A stretch of DNA of 64,000 nucleotides from Calothrix parasitica NIES-267 (GTDB taxonomy: Bacteria; Cyanobacteriota; Cyanobacteriia; Cyanobacteriales; Nostocaceae): NCBI RefSeq assembly GCF_002368095.1, contig NZ_AP018227.1, positions 720,001 through 784,000 of the forward strand. Reading direction: 5' to 3'. Positions 37,935-47,020 of this stretch are shown here, piece by piece (the first letter of the stretch is position 1; the number at the start of each line of letters is the position of its first letter). The notes under the pieces are model-generated. The model was not told the origin of the DNA and searched no databases. It worked only from the letters and a program-made list of their open reading frames with translations. A program made the position numbers and the translations under genes.

Positions 37935-39126
37935 AAATACGAACTCCTAACTCTAATATCCGATGAGCCATTTCCAACTTAGAACACATCGGAATTTCAA
38001 CCTCTTTCCCTTTCCTATCTATATATATAGCTTTATTCGTATCGCTACCAAATCCACTACCAACTTCATCAATCGGATTAGCAACAATTGCATCTAAATT
38101 CTTCCTTTGCAATTTCTCTTTAGCTGGTGTGACAATATCCCCAGTTTGAGCAGCGAAACCAATCAATTTCTGATTCTCTCGCTTACTACTAGCCAATTCA
38201 GCAATAATATCTCCCACATTCTCCAAAGCTAAAGCTTCCGGAAGCGACTTTTTTGGTAACTTCTGAGAACTATATTCCCTCGGCTTCACATCAGCTACAG
38301 CAGCCGACATAATAATTAAATCCGCTGTCCTCAAACACTCCAACATTTGCGATCGCATTTCTTCAGCAGTATCTACCGTTATACATTTAACTCCCAAAGG
38401 AATATCCCAACTAGCAGCACCACGTACCAAAGTTACATCCGCACCCCGATGTAAAGCAGCACTTGCCAAAGCTAATCCCATTTTACCTGTAGCCGGATTG
38501 CCAATAAACCGTACCGGGTCTAAATATTCCCTGGTTCCCCCAGCACTAATTAAAACCTTTTTACCCGAAAAATCTCGCTTTCCTCCGGTAATTAATAACG
38601 ATTGTACGTGACTAACAATTTCTTCGGGTTCAGCCATTCTTCCAGCACCAACTCTGTCACAAGCTAATAAACCCGATGCGGTATCTAAACTGTGAAAACG
38701 ATTAAAATCTAAAACTTTCTGCCAATTTAGTTGTACCGTTTCCTGCTCCCACATATCAGTATTCATAGCAGGAGCCAACAAAATCGGACAAGTTGAAGCT
38801 AAAACGGTGTTTAATAAAAGATTGTCAGCCATTCCATAAGCCAACTTTGCCAAAGTATTAGCTGTCAGAGGAGCAATCAAAAAAATATCAGCCCATTCTC
38901 CCAACTCAATATGAAGGGGACGAGAATTACTCTTAAGCCAAAAATTCTCGTCAGTATAAGCAGACTGACGAGAAAGAGTAGAGAAAGTTAAAGGTGTGAT
39001 AAAATGTTGTGCGGAATTGGTCAGAATTGTCCTTACTTCCACCCCTGATTTAAACAAAGTAGAAACAACTTCACAAATCTTATAAGCAGCGATACCGCCA
39101 CCAACACCAATCAACACTCTTTTCAT
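37930..39126 (-). CDS. coaBC: Bifunctional phosphopantothenoylcysteine decarboxylase/synthetase CoaBC
   Basis: CoaBC makes 4'-phosphopantetheine from phosphopantothenate and cysteine in coenzyme A synthesis. The 398-residue protein has the CoaC flavoprotein half first ([18 protein letters not shown], then [10 protein letters not shown]) and the CoaB ligase half after about residue 190 ([27 protein letters not shown], and KLIGFAAQT). ATG 39126 follows AAAAG-rich sequence. The DUF2555 gene lies upstream on the same strand, 233 bases away. Confidence 0.95.
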   Translation of the reverse strand: MKRVLIGVGGGIAAYKICEVVSTLFKSGVEVRTILTNSAQHFITPLTFSTLSRQSAYTDENFWLKSNSRPLHIELGEWADIFLIAPLTANTLAKLAYGMADNLLLNTVLASTCPILLAPAMNTDMWEQETVQLNWQKVLDFNRFHSLDTASGLLACDRVGAGRMAEPEEIVSHVQSLLITGGKRDFSGKKVLISAGGTREYLDPVRFIGNPATGKMGLALASAALHRGADVTLVRGAASWDIPLGVKCITVDTAEEMRSQMLECLRTADLIIMSAAVADVKPREYSSQKLPKKSLPEALALENVGDIIAELASSKRENQKLIGFAAQTGDIVTPAKEKLQRKNLDAIVANPIDEVGSGFGSDTNKAIYIDRKGKEVEIPMCSKLEMAHRILELGVRIS

Positions 39127-39182
39127 TTATCAGTTAACAATTATCAATTAACAATTAACAATTAACAATTAACAATTATCAG
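39123..39182 (+). repeat. Heptamer tandem repeat CAATTAA
   Basis: About seven copies of TAACAATTA/CAATTAACAATTAA begin at the start codon region of coaBC and would lie in its 5' untranslated region. Confidence 0.8.
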
Positions 39183-39359
39183 TCTCTCACAAGTAAGCTT
39201 TTTGTTACCAGAAACGTGATTCAGAAACATCTACATAATTTTGTAATCACGTATCCCTACTAGATTAAGGTTGAAAAACCCATTAATTGAGAGTTTATCG
39301 TATCAATTGATAATTGTTCATTGTTCATTGATGATCCACACCCTTTGGGTGAAAATTGA

Positions 39360-39572
39360 TTAAGCTTCGTCGTAGGCTTCCAAATCCAAAAGATGAATAT
39401 AGGATTCGACTAATTCGGGACGTTGAAACGCAACAGCACGGAGTAAATGCCAATCGTCTAAACCTTCAAAAGCATTACTGTAGTTGTCTTGTTCCAAACG
39501 TGTCGCCAATTTATCCACCTCTTGTGAGGTCATGGTGGCAATATCGGTTTTAGAAATGGTCAAAGTCTTCAT
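39360..39572 (-). CDS. DUF2555 family protein
   Basis: 70 residues from ATG 39572, which is preceded by GGGAGGGG at a suitable distance; a longer frame to 39656 lacks such a site and its extra part does not look conserved. The sequence TLTISKTDIATMTSQEVDKLATRLEQDNYSNAFEGLDDWHLLRAVAFQRPELV with the acidic end LDLEAYDEA matches the cyanobacterial DUF2555 family. Function is not established as far as I know. Confidence 0.8.
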   Translation of the reverse strand: MKTLTISKTDIATMTSQEVDKLATRLEQDNYSNAFEGLDDWHLLRAVAFQRPELVESYIHLLDLEAYDEA

Positions 39573-39726
39573 GTTCAAGCCCCTCCCGTAAGTAGCAACA
39601 CCATCCAGCATGGGTTTATTTGCGCTTAACGCATCCACCCAATCTATATTACTCATTCATAGACGCAAATTACGTGAATTTTCTTCCGGAATTTCACCAT
39701 ACTTTGTAAAGCTTTTGTAACCTTAA

Positions 39727-40362
39727 CTAAGTAAGGTTGCCGATAACGAAAGTACGTGCGACATCCAGCATTTGAGAACTAATTTGATGTCCTCCATTAA
39801 ATTCATGATATTCCACAGGAACTGCTTGTAATTCTAATGCATCCCGTGCTTTTTGAGCAGCTTGTAAAGGCACAACTTCATCTTGTTTTCCATGCATAAT
39901 TAACACTGGCGGTAGAAAATTACTTGCTGGGGTTTCAACTCCATGGATATCCGAATGTAAATACCCGCTCATAGAAATTAAACCTGCCGTCGCGCACTTT
40001 AATCCTACATCTAAAGTCATCGCCCCTCCCTGAGAAAAACCACTCAAAATTGTCTTGTTTAAGGGTATCCCGGTGCTAATTTCTAAAGACCCCAAGAAAT
40101 CAATTAGTAGTTTTCGGCTTTCGGTTAACCCTTCATACATATTATCTTGACTTAGGTCATACCATGCTCTACCTACGGGTGAATGAGGATGAGGAAAAGG
40201 TGCATTAGGGAATACAAAATGATATTCCGGTAGTTGTAAAAAAGGTACAATTGATGCCACATCTTCTGCATTCGCACCCCAACCATGCAAAATGATAATT
40301 AATCCTTTTTTCGTTTCCCCGCTCTTGGGTGGTACGTCGATAAAATCCAAAGCCTTTGACAT
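39727..40362 (-). CDS. Alpha/beta hydrolase, carboxylesterase/lysophospholipase type
   Basis: 211 residues of the small serine-esterase family. The oxyanion-hole segment LHGWGAN (26-32) is followed by the nucleophile elbow GFSQGG with Ser110, Asp161 in HGKQDEVVP and His192 in GGHQ, completing the triad. No signal peptide, so cytoplasmic. Substrates are probably short-chain or lysophospholipid esters. Its 5' end abuts a long heptamer repeat tract. ATG 40362. Confidence 0.88.
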   Translation of the reverse strand: MSKALDFIDVPPKSGETKKGLIIILHGWGANAEDVASIVPFLQLPEYHFVFPNAPFPHPHSPVGRAWYDLSQDNMYEGLTESRKLLIDFLGSLEISTGIPLNKTILSGFSQGGAMTLDVGLKCATAGLISMSGYLHSDIHGVETPASNFLPPVLIMHGKQDEVVPLQAAQKARDALELQAVPVEYHEFNGGHQISSQMLDVARTFVIGNLT

Positions 40363-40430
40363 TATTTAATAGAAGGAAATGCGGTTTGCTCTACTAATAT
40401 TACTTGGAATTGGTAATTGGGAATTGGGGA

Positions 40431-40572
40431 TAGTAAGTAGTGAGTAGTGAGTAGCAAGTAGCAAGTAGTAAGTAGCAAGTAGTAAGTAGTGAGTAGCAAG
40501 TAGTAAGTAGTGAGTAGTAAGTAGCAAGTAGTAAGTAGCAAGTAGTGAGTAGCAAGTAGTAAGTAGTAAGTA
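40431..40572 (+). repeat. Heptamer tandem repeat AGTAGTA/AGTAGCA
   Basis: About 20 copies of a 7-base unit (GTAGTAA, GTAGCAA, GTAGTGA). The minus-strand translation gives a monotonous YYLLLTTCYLL peptide, which I do not regard as a gene. Confidence 0.95.
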
Positions 40573-40627
40573 ATTTTTATTATGGTTGAGTAAACAATCG
40601 CTTTATAACTAATATTGTTTCCCATCA

Positions 40628-40713
40628 CCAATTACCTATTACCAATTACCAATTACCAATTACCCATTACCAATTACCCATTCCCAATCCCCAATCCTCA
40701 ATTCCCAATTCCC
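40628..40713 (+). repeat. Heptamer tandem repeat CAATTAC/CCATTAC
   Basis: About a dozen units drift into CAATCCC and CAATTCC variants just upstream of purH. Confidence 0.9.
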
Positions 40714-40790
40714 TATTTTTTTAATACCCACTTAGCCTTAAAATATTCTTTTCCCGACTAATAAATCAAGATTCTAGGAATTTATTAATT

Positions 40791-42335
40791 ATGGCGCGTC
40801 TAGCACTGCTGAGTGTATCTAATAAAACAGGTATAGTCGAACTTGCTCGAAGATTGCAAGAGGAGTTTAACTTTGAATTTATCAGCAGTGGAGGCACCGC
40901 GAAAGTTTTAAAGGATGCTGGATTAACTGTTGCTAAGGTTGCCGATTATACGGGTTCCCCGGAAATTTTGGGCGGACGAGTAAAGACTTTACACCCGCGA
41001 ATTCATGGCGGTATTTTAGCAAGAAGAGATAATCCTCAAGATGTGAAAGATTTAGAAGATAATCAAATTCGTCCGATTGATTTGGTAGTTGTGAATCTTT
41101 ATCCTTTTGAAGAAACTATAGCTAAAGACGGAGTTACTTTACCCGAAGCGGTCGAACAAATTGATATCGGTGGTCCAGCAATGTTGAGAGCATCTGCAAA
41201 AAACTTTGCTCATCTGACAGTATTGTGCAATCCAGCCCAGTATGAAGAATATTTACAGGAATTGCGTCAAAATAAAGGGGAAGCATCTTTAGAATTTCGT
41301 CAAAAGGCTGCTTTAAAAGGATTTTTACACACTTCTGAATACGACCAAGCAATCTCGTCTTATTTAAGCAACCAAGTTTCTGATAATCAACAATCTCCTC
41401 AACAATTTAGTATTGCAGGACAACAAGTACAATCCCTGCGTTACGGGGAAAATCCCCATCAAAGTGCTGCTTGGTATCAAACGGGAGCAAACCCCAGCGG
41501 ATGGAGTGCTGCGACAAAATTACAAGGAAAAGCACTCAGCTACAACAACTTAGTTGATTTAGAAGCAGCTAGACGCATCATCACCGAGTTTACCGACAGT
41601 CCCGCAGCAGTAGTCCTCAAACATACCAATCCCTGCGGTGTCGCTACAGGAAATACTCTGGTAGAAGCTTATCAAAAAGCCTTTAACGCCGATTCAATGT
41701 CCGCTTTCGGGGGAATTGTGGCTTTAAATCAACCAATCGATGCTGCGACCGCAACTGAATTAACAAAGACATTTTTAGAATGCGTAGTTGCACCAGGTTG
41801 TGAAGATGATGCAAAAGAGATTATCGCAGCTAAATCCAAACTACGGGTATTAATACTACCAGATTTACAAAGCGGAGCTAAAGAAACCATCAAGGTAATA
41901 GCAGGTGGTTTTCTGATGCAATCAGCCGATGACTTTTTAGCCGATGCAAGTAAATTGCAAATAGTCACCGATAAAAAACCCAGCCAAAAAGAAATAGAAG
42001 AATTACTCTTTGCTTGGAAAGTTTGTAAACACGTCAAATCAAATGCAATTGTGGTTAGTAACCAACTTACTACCTTGGGAGTTGGTGCAGGACAAATGAA
42101 TCGAGTCGGAGCCGTAAAAATAGCTTTAGAGCAAGCTGGAGACAAAGCCAAAGGCGGATTTCTGGCTAGCGACGGATTTTTCCCTTTTGACGACTCAGTT
42201 AAAACAGCAGCCGAAGCGGGAATTACTGGGATTATTCAACCGGGTGGAAGTCTTCGAGACCAAGATTCTATCAAGGCTGCCAATGAACTAGGCTTAACAA
42301 TGGTTCTGACTGGCAATAGGCACTTTTTGCATTGA
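40791..42335 (+). CDS. purH: Bifunctional AICAR formyltransferase/IMP cyclohydrolase PurH
   Basis: PurH performs the last two steps of IMP synthesis. The 514-residue protein has the N-terminal cyclohydrolase domain (ALLSVSNKTGIVELARRL, VNLYPFEETIAKDGVTL, EQIDIGGPAMLRASAKN) and the C-terminal transformylase (LRYGENPHQSAAWY, KHTNPCGVATG with the catalytic Lys-His, MSAFGGIVALN, VKSNAIVV, SDGFFPFDDSV, IQPGGSLRDQDSI). Full family length. Two Yfr2-like RNA genes lie immediately downstream on the same strand. Confidence 0.97.
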   Translation: MARLALLSVSNKTGIVELARRLQEEFNFEFISSGGTAKVLKDAGLTVAKVADYTGSPEILGGRVKTLHPRIHGGILARRDNPQDVKDLEDNQIRPIDLVVVNLYPFEETIAKDGVTLPEAVEQIDIGGPAMLRASAKNFAHLTVLCNPAQYEEYLQELRQNKGEASLEFRQKAALKGFLHTSEYDQAISSYLSNQVSDNQQSPQQFSIAGQQVQSLRYGENPHQSAAWYQTGANPSGWSAATKLQGKALSYNNLVDLEAARRIITEFTDSPAAVVLKHTNPCGVATGNTLVEAYQKAFNADSMSAFGGIVALNQPIDAATATELTKTFLECVVAPGCEDDAKEIIAAKSKLRVLILPDLQSGAKETIKVIAGGFLMQSADDFLADASKLQIVTDKKPSQKEIEELLFAWKVCKHVKSNAIVVSNQLTTLGVGAGQMNRVGAVKIALEQAGDKAKGGFLASDGFFPFDDSVKTAAEAGITGIIQPGGSLRDQDSIKAANELGLTMVLTGNRHFLH

Positions 42336-42430
42336 AATTATACCACACAAAATACTGAACTTTGAGATTTTTACAGAAAAGTTATCTATGATGCTTTTCA
42401 TTTCACAAAACTAGTGCTAATCTATATTTG

Positions 42431-42503
42431 TGTGTGTGAGGAGCAAAGTGAAAAGCGTTTGGGGTGGAAACACGGCAACACTCCCGAGCGCTTTTTGCTT
42501 TTT
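42431..42503 (+). ncRNA. Yfr2-like small RNA, copy 1
   Basis: The 5' part contains GTGTGAGGAG (42434-42443). A GC-rich stem-loop then follows, AAGCGTTTGGGGTGGAAACA through GGCAACACTCCCGAGCGC, and ends in TTTTTGCTTTTT, so the hairpin doubles as an intrinsic terminator. The loop carries GGAAACA, the hallmark of the cyanobacterial Yfr2 (Cyano-1) RNA family as I recall it. A possible -10 box, TATATT, is at 42423-42428. Near-identical copy at 42765. No ribosome site or ORF. Confidence 0.75.
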
Positions 42504-42592
42504 AATTAGTTAGTTGTTAGTTGTTAGAATTCTTTTAACTAGCATCGTAATAACCGCATATAAATCATTAATTATAAGAATTCGATAAATAA

Positions 42593-42626
42593 AGAAACCC
42601 GGTTTTTCCAAAAAAACCGGGTTTCT
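42593..42626. repeat. Palindrome AGAAACCCGG, copy 1
   Basis: AGAAACCCGGTTTTT and AAAAACCGGGTTTCT form a perfect long hairpin between the two Yfr2-like genes. The same palindrome recurs at 55446-55478. Confidence 0.85.
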
Positions 42627-42764
42627 CAATTTGCACAAATAACCCCAAAATCCCTGCTGTATCTGAAAAATTCCTGCTTTAACTGCGAACTGACTACAGG
42701 TTCAATTTTGAAACTGTCACTCAAAATACTTGTGCATTATAAAAATCTCTGCTAACCTATGGTT

Positions 42765-42842
42765 GTGTGTGAGGAGCAAGTGATAAACAGAAAGCGTTTG
42801 GGGTGGAAACACGGCAACACTCCCGAACGCTTTTTGTCTTTT
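42765..42842 (+). ncRNA. Yfr2-like small RNA, copy 2
   Basis: Repeats the plan of copy 1: GTGTGAGGAG (42767-42776), a spacer six bases longer (GCAAGTGATAAACAG), the stem-loop with GGAAACACGGCAACAC identical to copy 1, and a CGCTTTTTGTCTTTT end. A compensating change (GAGCGC to GAACGC) keeps the stem paired through a G-U to A-U switch. Upstream shared words (GCTAAYCTAT) suggest a common promoter design, with TATGGT at 42758-42763. Confidence 0.75.
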
Positions 42843-42927
42843 CAGTGACCAGTTACCAATTACCAGTTACCAATATTTATAATTTCTAACTCCTAACTCC
42901 TAATTCCTAACTTTCCCTCCTTACTCT

Positions 42928-43266
42928 TCAATCTTCATCTAAAGCGGGGAAAGATTCTTCAAGAAGCCATAGTCTTTCTTTATTCTCGATAAACCAGACC
43001 CGAGTTTCGGGAGTTAATTTTTTCCAAATTTGGTCTACAGGTGCATGAGGGGATGAGTATTGAAACTCTTCACCGAGTGATTCGAGATTCTCAGCGACAT
43101 TATCGGGGATACCAAATTCATTCCAATCAATTTTTGGCTCAATCCCAGTAACTCCTTTACCAGGGTCATAAATTAATTGTGCAGCTCGAATTAAGTCAGC
43201 AAAGTGTACTGGCTTTAATTTGTATAACTCCTCTATTCGGAGTGCTTCGCTATTATTTTGAAACAT
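42928..43266 (-). CDS. Conserved hypothetical protein
   Basis: 112 residues from ATG 43266. The protein begins MFQNNSEALRIEELYKLKPVHFADLIRAAQLIYDP and has a compact, mostly helical, acidic character, ending EESFPALDED. No signal or membrane segment. A longer frame to 43374 depends on a TTG and adds an unlikely basic stretch. I do not recognise the family. Confidence 0.65.
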   Translation of the reverse strand: MFQNNSEALRIEELYKLKPVHFADLIRAAQLIYDPGKGVTGIEPKIDWNEFGIPDNVAENLESLGEEFQYSSPHAPVDQIWKKLTPETRVWFIENKERLWLLEESFPALDED

Positions 43267-43453
43267 AGCCACTCTCGTGCTGTGAATATTTACAGTGTTA
43301 GAGGACTTACTGTCAGAGATTTTCCCAATTTGCAAATATTTATATTTTACCTTAGAAAAATAATATTTAATCAACTGATAGAATAACCGTCATTTTAGGG
43401 AATTATAATTTTATATCTTGTATATGTAGTTGGGTGCTTGTAAGTAGTGATAT

Positions 43454-43711
43454 ATGTCAATTCCATTAATCCTAATAATAATTGCAATTATTTTAACGTT
43501 ATTAATAAACAAACAACGTCTTGGTGGAGGTAATAGATATTATTCTCGTAGGTCGGATAGAGGATGTAAAGCACTTCGACGTAAATTATTAAATCTCGTG
43601 CATTATGATACAGCAGATAGATTAATTGATTCTGCAAAACGTCAACATCCCGGTAAATCGGAACGCTGGTATTTAGAAAAAGTGATTTATGATTTACAAC
43701 GCGGACGTTAA
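43454..43711 (+). CDS. Small membrane-anchored hypothetical protein
   Basis: 85 residues. One N-terminal membrane helix (SIPLILIIIAIILTLLI) is followed by a basic cytoplasmic domain (LRRKLLNLVHYDTADRLIDSAKRQHPGKSERWYLEKVIYDLQRGR), which looks conserved in composition. The stop overlaps the stop of the convergent SnoaL-like gene by four bases. ATG 43454. Function unknown. Confidence 0.7.
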   Translation: MSIPLILIIIAIILTLLINKQRLGGGNRYYSRRSDRGCKALRRKLLNLVHYDTADRLIDSAKRQHPGKSERWYLEKVIYDLQRGR

Positions 43712-44094
43712 GAACGTAATTGGGCTATTATCGTTTGCGGATTCCAGTAAGCACGAGTAGTTTGAATTTTACCCGCTTCATTAATTTCAAAGACGGTAAT
43801 ACCTTCAAAAGTAACAGTTTTTTGGGTTTTGCTAACTCCTTTCATCGTCCATTTAACAGCAGCTTCATTTCCAGCGATAAAAATACTTTCTTTGTTTGCT
43901 TCAAGTTTTGCAAATACGGCTTTTAACTGTCCGATAAATTCCTGAAAACCTTCATGAACTAGAGTCGGTGGTTCTCCAACTGGGTCGTAACTCAAAGCAT
44001 CTTCGGCAAAATTTTGCACCCAACCTTCGGGATTCATGGCTGAGATGTTTTCTAAATAAGAGTCGATTATATTTTCAATTTCTTCTGGTGACAT
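43708..44094 (-). CDS. Nuclear transport factor 2-like / SnoaL-like protein
   Basis: 128 residues forming one NTF2-like cone: EIENIIDSYLENISAMNPEGWVQNFAEDALSYDP, GFQEFIGQLKAVF, and C-terminal strands with VKWTMKGVSKTQKTVTFEGITVFEINEAGKIQTTRAYW. Members are ketosteroid-isomerase-like enzymes or binding proteins; the reaction is unknown. Convergent with the small membrane protein gene. Confidence 0.8.
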   Translation of the reverse strand: MSPEEIENIIDSYLENISAMNPEGWVQNFAEDALSYDPVGEPPTLVHEGFQEFIGQLKAVFAKLEANKESIFIAGNEAAVKWTMKGVSKTQKTVTFEGITVFEINEAGKIQTTRAYWNPQTIIAQLRS

Positions 44095-44236
44095 AAGCTT
44101 AAGGTGAAAGGTTAAAGGTTAAAGGTTAATAGGGTAGTGAAAAGTCTGATTTAATACTCAATTCTACAGTTTGAAACCACATTGCTCAACTTGGTATATG
44201 GTGAGATGTTGAGTATTATTTAACAAACAAGAAATT

Positions 44237-45028
44237 TTATAGTTCACGGTGAAAAACTTCGGATATTAACCGTGTAAACCTACCCGAACTATCATATTTG
44301 ATAGTCAGCCTTTTATACTGATTCTCAGTAACTAACTTACCAGCAGTAATTTCAAATTCTTTTCCTGATTTTAGCTCTATAGGAATATCAACAATTACCA
44401 TTTCCGGAAGTAACAAAGTTTGATTTTGTCCTTGATTGGGATTAAATTCTAATAGAGAAGTTTCTTCTGCTGTTGATATATTTAAATCGGGACTCATGAA
44501 TTTTTTAATAACTTTCCATTTTCCTGATAAATCACATATTTCCTTTGCATTTGGGATATCAGGATAGCTATTTATAGATTCTTGTAAATACAATATTTTT
44601 GCTAAACTACCATTTTCATCATAAATACTACCTATACTTGTATTCCATTTTTCATGCTTTAAAAATAACTCTACGCTGAATTTATTTCCGACTACAAACT
44701 TTTGAGGGAACCAACTTGTAGAGCCATATTTTTCAATAGAAAGCGCTCTTTTTGTCGGGTCAGCGGGATGTAATAATCCATTATCCAAATTGCATTTATC
44801 TTTTTCAATTTGCCATTGTTTTTCTTGTAAACTGCCATCAGATGACGGAAATTGGTTAGTATGAGTAATTAAAGTTTTATCTGCATTCGCACGTAAATTT
44901 CTAATTCCTTTCTTTGTTTGGATAATTTCCTTTTGTGGAGAGAAGACAGTCCATATCCCATAGCGAGAACTACCTTCAGTAGTAAGATTCCCAAATAAAT
45001 TTTCCCAATGCTGCTCTAGTAGATGCAT
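44237..45028 (-). CDS. DUF3598 family protein
   Basis: 263 residues matching the cyanobacterial DUF3598 family, which has a lipocalin-like two-barrel layout. Family words include HWENLFGNLTTEGSSRYGIWTVFSP, VFSPQKEIIQTKKGIRNLRA, and in the second half NQGQNQTLLLPEMVIVDIPIELKSGKEFEITAGKLVTENQYKRL. Some relatives bind or attach bilins or other small ligands, but I cannot assign this. No signal peptide. ATG 45028. Confidence 0.75.
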   Translation of the reverse strand: MHLLEQHWENLFGNLTTEGSSRYGIWTVFSPQKEIIQTKKGIRNLRANADKTLITHTNQFPSSDGSLQEKQWQIEKDKCNLDNGLLHPADPTKRALSIEKYGSTSWFPQKFVVGNKFSVELFLKHEKWNTSIGSIYDENGSLAKILYLQESINSYPDIPNAKEICDLSGKWKVIKKFMSPDLNISTAEETSLLEFNPNQGQNQTLLLPEMVIVDIPIELKSGKEFEITAGKLVTENQYKRLTIKYDSSGRFTRLISEVFHREL

Positions 45029-45056
45029 GACTTGTTAATTAAATTTAATTAACTAC

Positions 45057-45422
45057 TTAATCATTGTCAATCAAAACTGTAACCGCAGCCACAGCAATCA
45101 ACATTTCGTCATTTTTATCCTGCAAAACTTCAATAGCTTTTCCCTCAACTACCATTCCCCCAGATTTGAGAGTTAAACTTTTACGTCCGAAAGGTAATAC
45201 CGCTAAGACTTCCTCCTCACGAACCTGTTCCGGATAGGGTAAAGCAATCTCAACTTCCACAATCATCTCATCCGGGTCGCTCAAACCAGCAACTTCAAAA
45301 ACTCCGATTAAAGCATTATTAGCTATAGCATTTCTCACCGCTCTCTTTGCAGCAACAGTTGGTTCTTGTCCGTGTTGGTCTATACCCATTCCCATCTCAA
45401 CGATGAATCGCTTACGTGCCAT
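45057..45422 (-). CDS. Lin0512 family protein
   Basis: 121 residues from ATG 45422 (GGGGAT lies just upstream); a longer frame to 45449 adds nine residues. The sequence KRFIVEMGMGIDQHGQEPTVAAKRAVRNAIANNAL and the closing AVAAVTVLIDND match the widespread Lin0512 family of small cytoplasmic proteins with no known function. It lies 28 bases upstream of the DUF3598 gene on the same strand, so the two may be co-transcribed. Confidence 0.8.
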   Translation of the reverse strand: MARKRFIVEMGMGIDQHGQEPTVAAKRAVRNAIANNALIGVFEVAGLSDPDEMIVEVEIALPYPEQVREEEVLAVLPFGRKSLTLKSGGMVVEGKAIEVLQDKNDEMLIAVAAVTVLIDND

Positions 45423-45989
45423 AATCCCCGATAATTTCAGATTCCACATCTGTACTGTAGCGGTTTTAGTACACCAAAGGAAACTGTAGAAAAATTATTC
45501 TCTATTACCCATTCCCGTCAAAAGTAAAAGGCAAAAGGTAAAAGTAATGGGAAGGGTTTCTACTTTTACCTTTTGCCTTCAGCGTTTTTGCATTGGATAT
45601 GGGTTAATAATGCTACCATAATTTTTATTCAGCTATCAACTTTAAAATTTGTCTCATAACTGTAAAATAGCTGCTTTTTAACAGGCTATCGCTATCATTG
45701 AAGTGTTATCTCTTAATATCTCTTAATCTCATTCCATCAGTTTTATTTCACGAAAAAATGCTTCAACTGCATAAAAAATAAAACCCGTCGTAAAGAGTGA
45801 TGAGCAGCATTTTGAGTAATAGGAGAGAAAAAAATAGAAAAAGAAAAAATTCTTTAGAGTTCTTCAAACAGCATTAACGCATGTATAAAAGTGAAACGAA
45901 AATGTATGTTTTCTGCCTATGTTTTTCACCTTATAGATGCTTATACTGATAAATACTTGATATTTAATAATAAATAATAGTGAATTTCT
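45423..45989. other. Intergenic region with long perfect hairpin
   Basis: The only structured element is the inverted repeat at 45528-45579. The rest is AT-rich with no coding signature and holds the promoter of the first M50 protease gene. Confidence 0.5.
45528..45579. repeat. 19-bp perfect inverted repeat
   Basis: AAGGCAAAAGGTAAAAGTA (45528-45546) and its exact complement (45561-45579) are separated by 14 bases. The AAAGGTAAAAG words belong to the heptamer-repeat vocabulary seen elsewhere in the window. Confidence 0.85.
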
Positions 45990-46589
45990 ATGTTTATTGA
46001 TATACTCTTCGCGAATCCGGTTTTTTTCTTCAGATATATCGCAATTATTCTGATTTCAGTAACTTTACACGAACTTGCTCATGGTTTTGCTGCGATAGGT
46101 CAAGGAGATAATACACCACAAAAGGCAGGACATATTACATTAAATCCCGTAGTTCATATGGGATGGCAATCAATTATATTTCTATGTATAGCTGGGATGT
46201 CTTGGGGACAAATGCCAGTAAATCCAGACAAGTTTCGTAATGGTAGAATCAGCGATATTATAGTATCCGCAGCAGGACCGTTAACTAATTTAGCTTTAGG
46301 AATTATATTTGCTTTACTATTAGTAACTTTCTATAACTCAGGATTAGTAAGCAAAGATTTTCTTTATCTAGCTGCTAGAGTTAACTTCACTTTATTTTTA
46401 TTGAATATGTTACCCATTCCTCCACTAGATGGATTTCACATATATAGTAGTATTTTCCCTAGTTTAAAGAAATTGCAAGATAGTCCAATTGGGTTATTCG
46501 GTTTAGTAATTATATTTTTGATTCCGGGTTTTAGTGAAACATTATTCTTTATTTCTGATTCGATAATCAAAGTCTTCCTTGAATTTTAA
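45990..46589 (+). CDS. M50 (site-2 protease-like) metalloprotease, copy 1
   Basis: 199 residues, almost entirely membrane-embedded. The zinc motif HELAH (His27, Glu28, His31) lies in the second half of the first helix, and the second motif NMLPIPPLDG provides the Asp ligand. The minimal core without PDZ domain fits the small M50 family (SREBP-type intramembrane proteases). GQMPVNPDKFRNGRISDIIVSAAGPLTNLALG is the family's third conserved segment. A paralogue lies 431 bases downstream. ATG 45990. Confidence 0.85.
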   Translation: MFIDILFANPVFFFRYIAIILISVTLHELAHGFAAIGQGDNTPQKAGHITLNPVVHMGWQSIIFLCIAGMSWGQMPVNPDKFRNGRISDIIVSAAGPLTNLALGIIFALLLVTFYNSGLVSKDFLYLAARVNFTLFLLNMLPIPPLDGFHIYSSIFPSLKKLQDSPIGLFGLVIIFLIPGFSETLFFISDSIIKVFLEF

Positions 46590-47020
46590 TTTGTTCGTAG
46601 TTGCGCGGTCTTCGGAAAAAAAAATGCATCCATAAGCGAGTATGGCACAAGTATAAACTCATTGTGATGAAGTGTTAAAGCTTATAAATTCAGGATTATT
46701 ACTGATGGTTTGATAGTTATATTTTCGCAAAGTTGAATAGCTTCATCAAAATAATTATAAGATTATCGCTATCTATCTAGAATAATTAGTGTAATTAACT
46801 ATTTCAAATAAAAAAATATAACTAATATACGGTTTAAGCTATATTATTATTTTTCCGTATAAAAACTGCTGCAACTCTAATAATTATTACTCGATAATAA
46901 TTATATAAACGATTAATCTAATTTTTAAAACAGTATTCAAGTATTTTCATCAAAATAATACTTATCTTTTTTTGTTTAAAAATATCTTTTTAGTACGGCA
47001 TCTATTAAAACTTAAAATAT
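46590..47020. other. Intergenic region between the M50 paralogues
   Basis: Very AT-rich. No gene or strong hairpin seen. It probably carries a separate promoter for copy 2. Confidence 0.4.

Noticed and set aside
40362-40631. 89-codon minus-strand frame encoding YYLLLTTCYLL repeats
   Set aside because: It is produced wholly by the 7-base tandem repeat; a 7-base unit cycles through the frames and yields a periodic peptide with no protein character.
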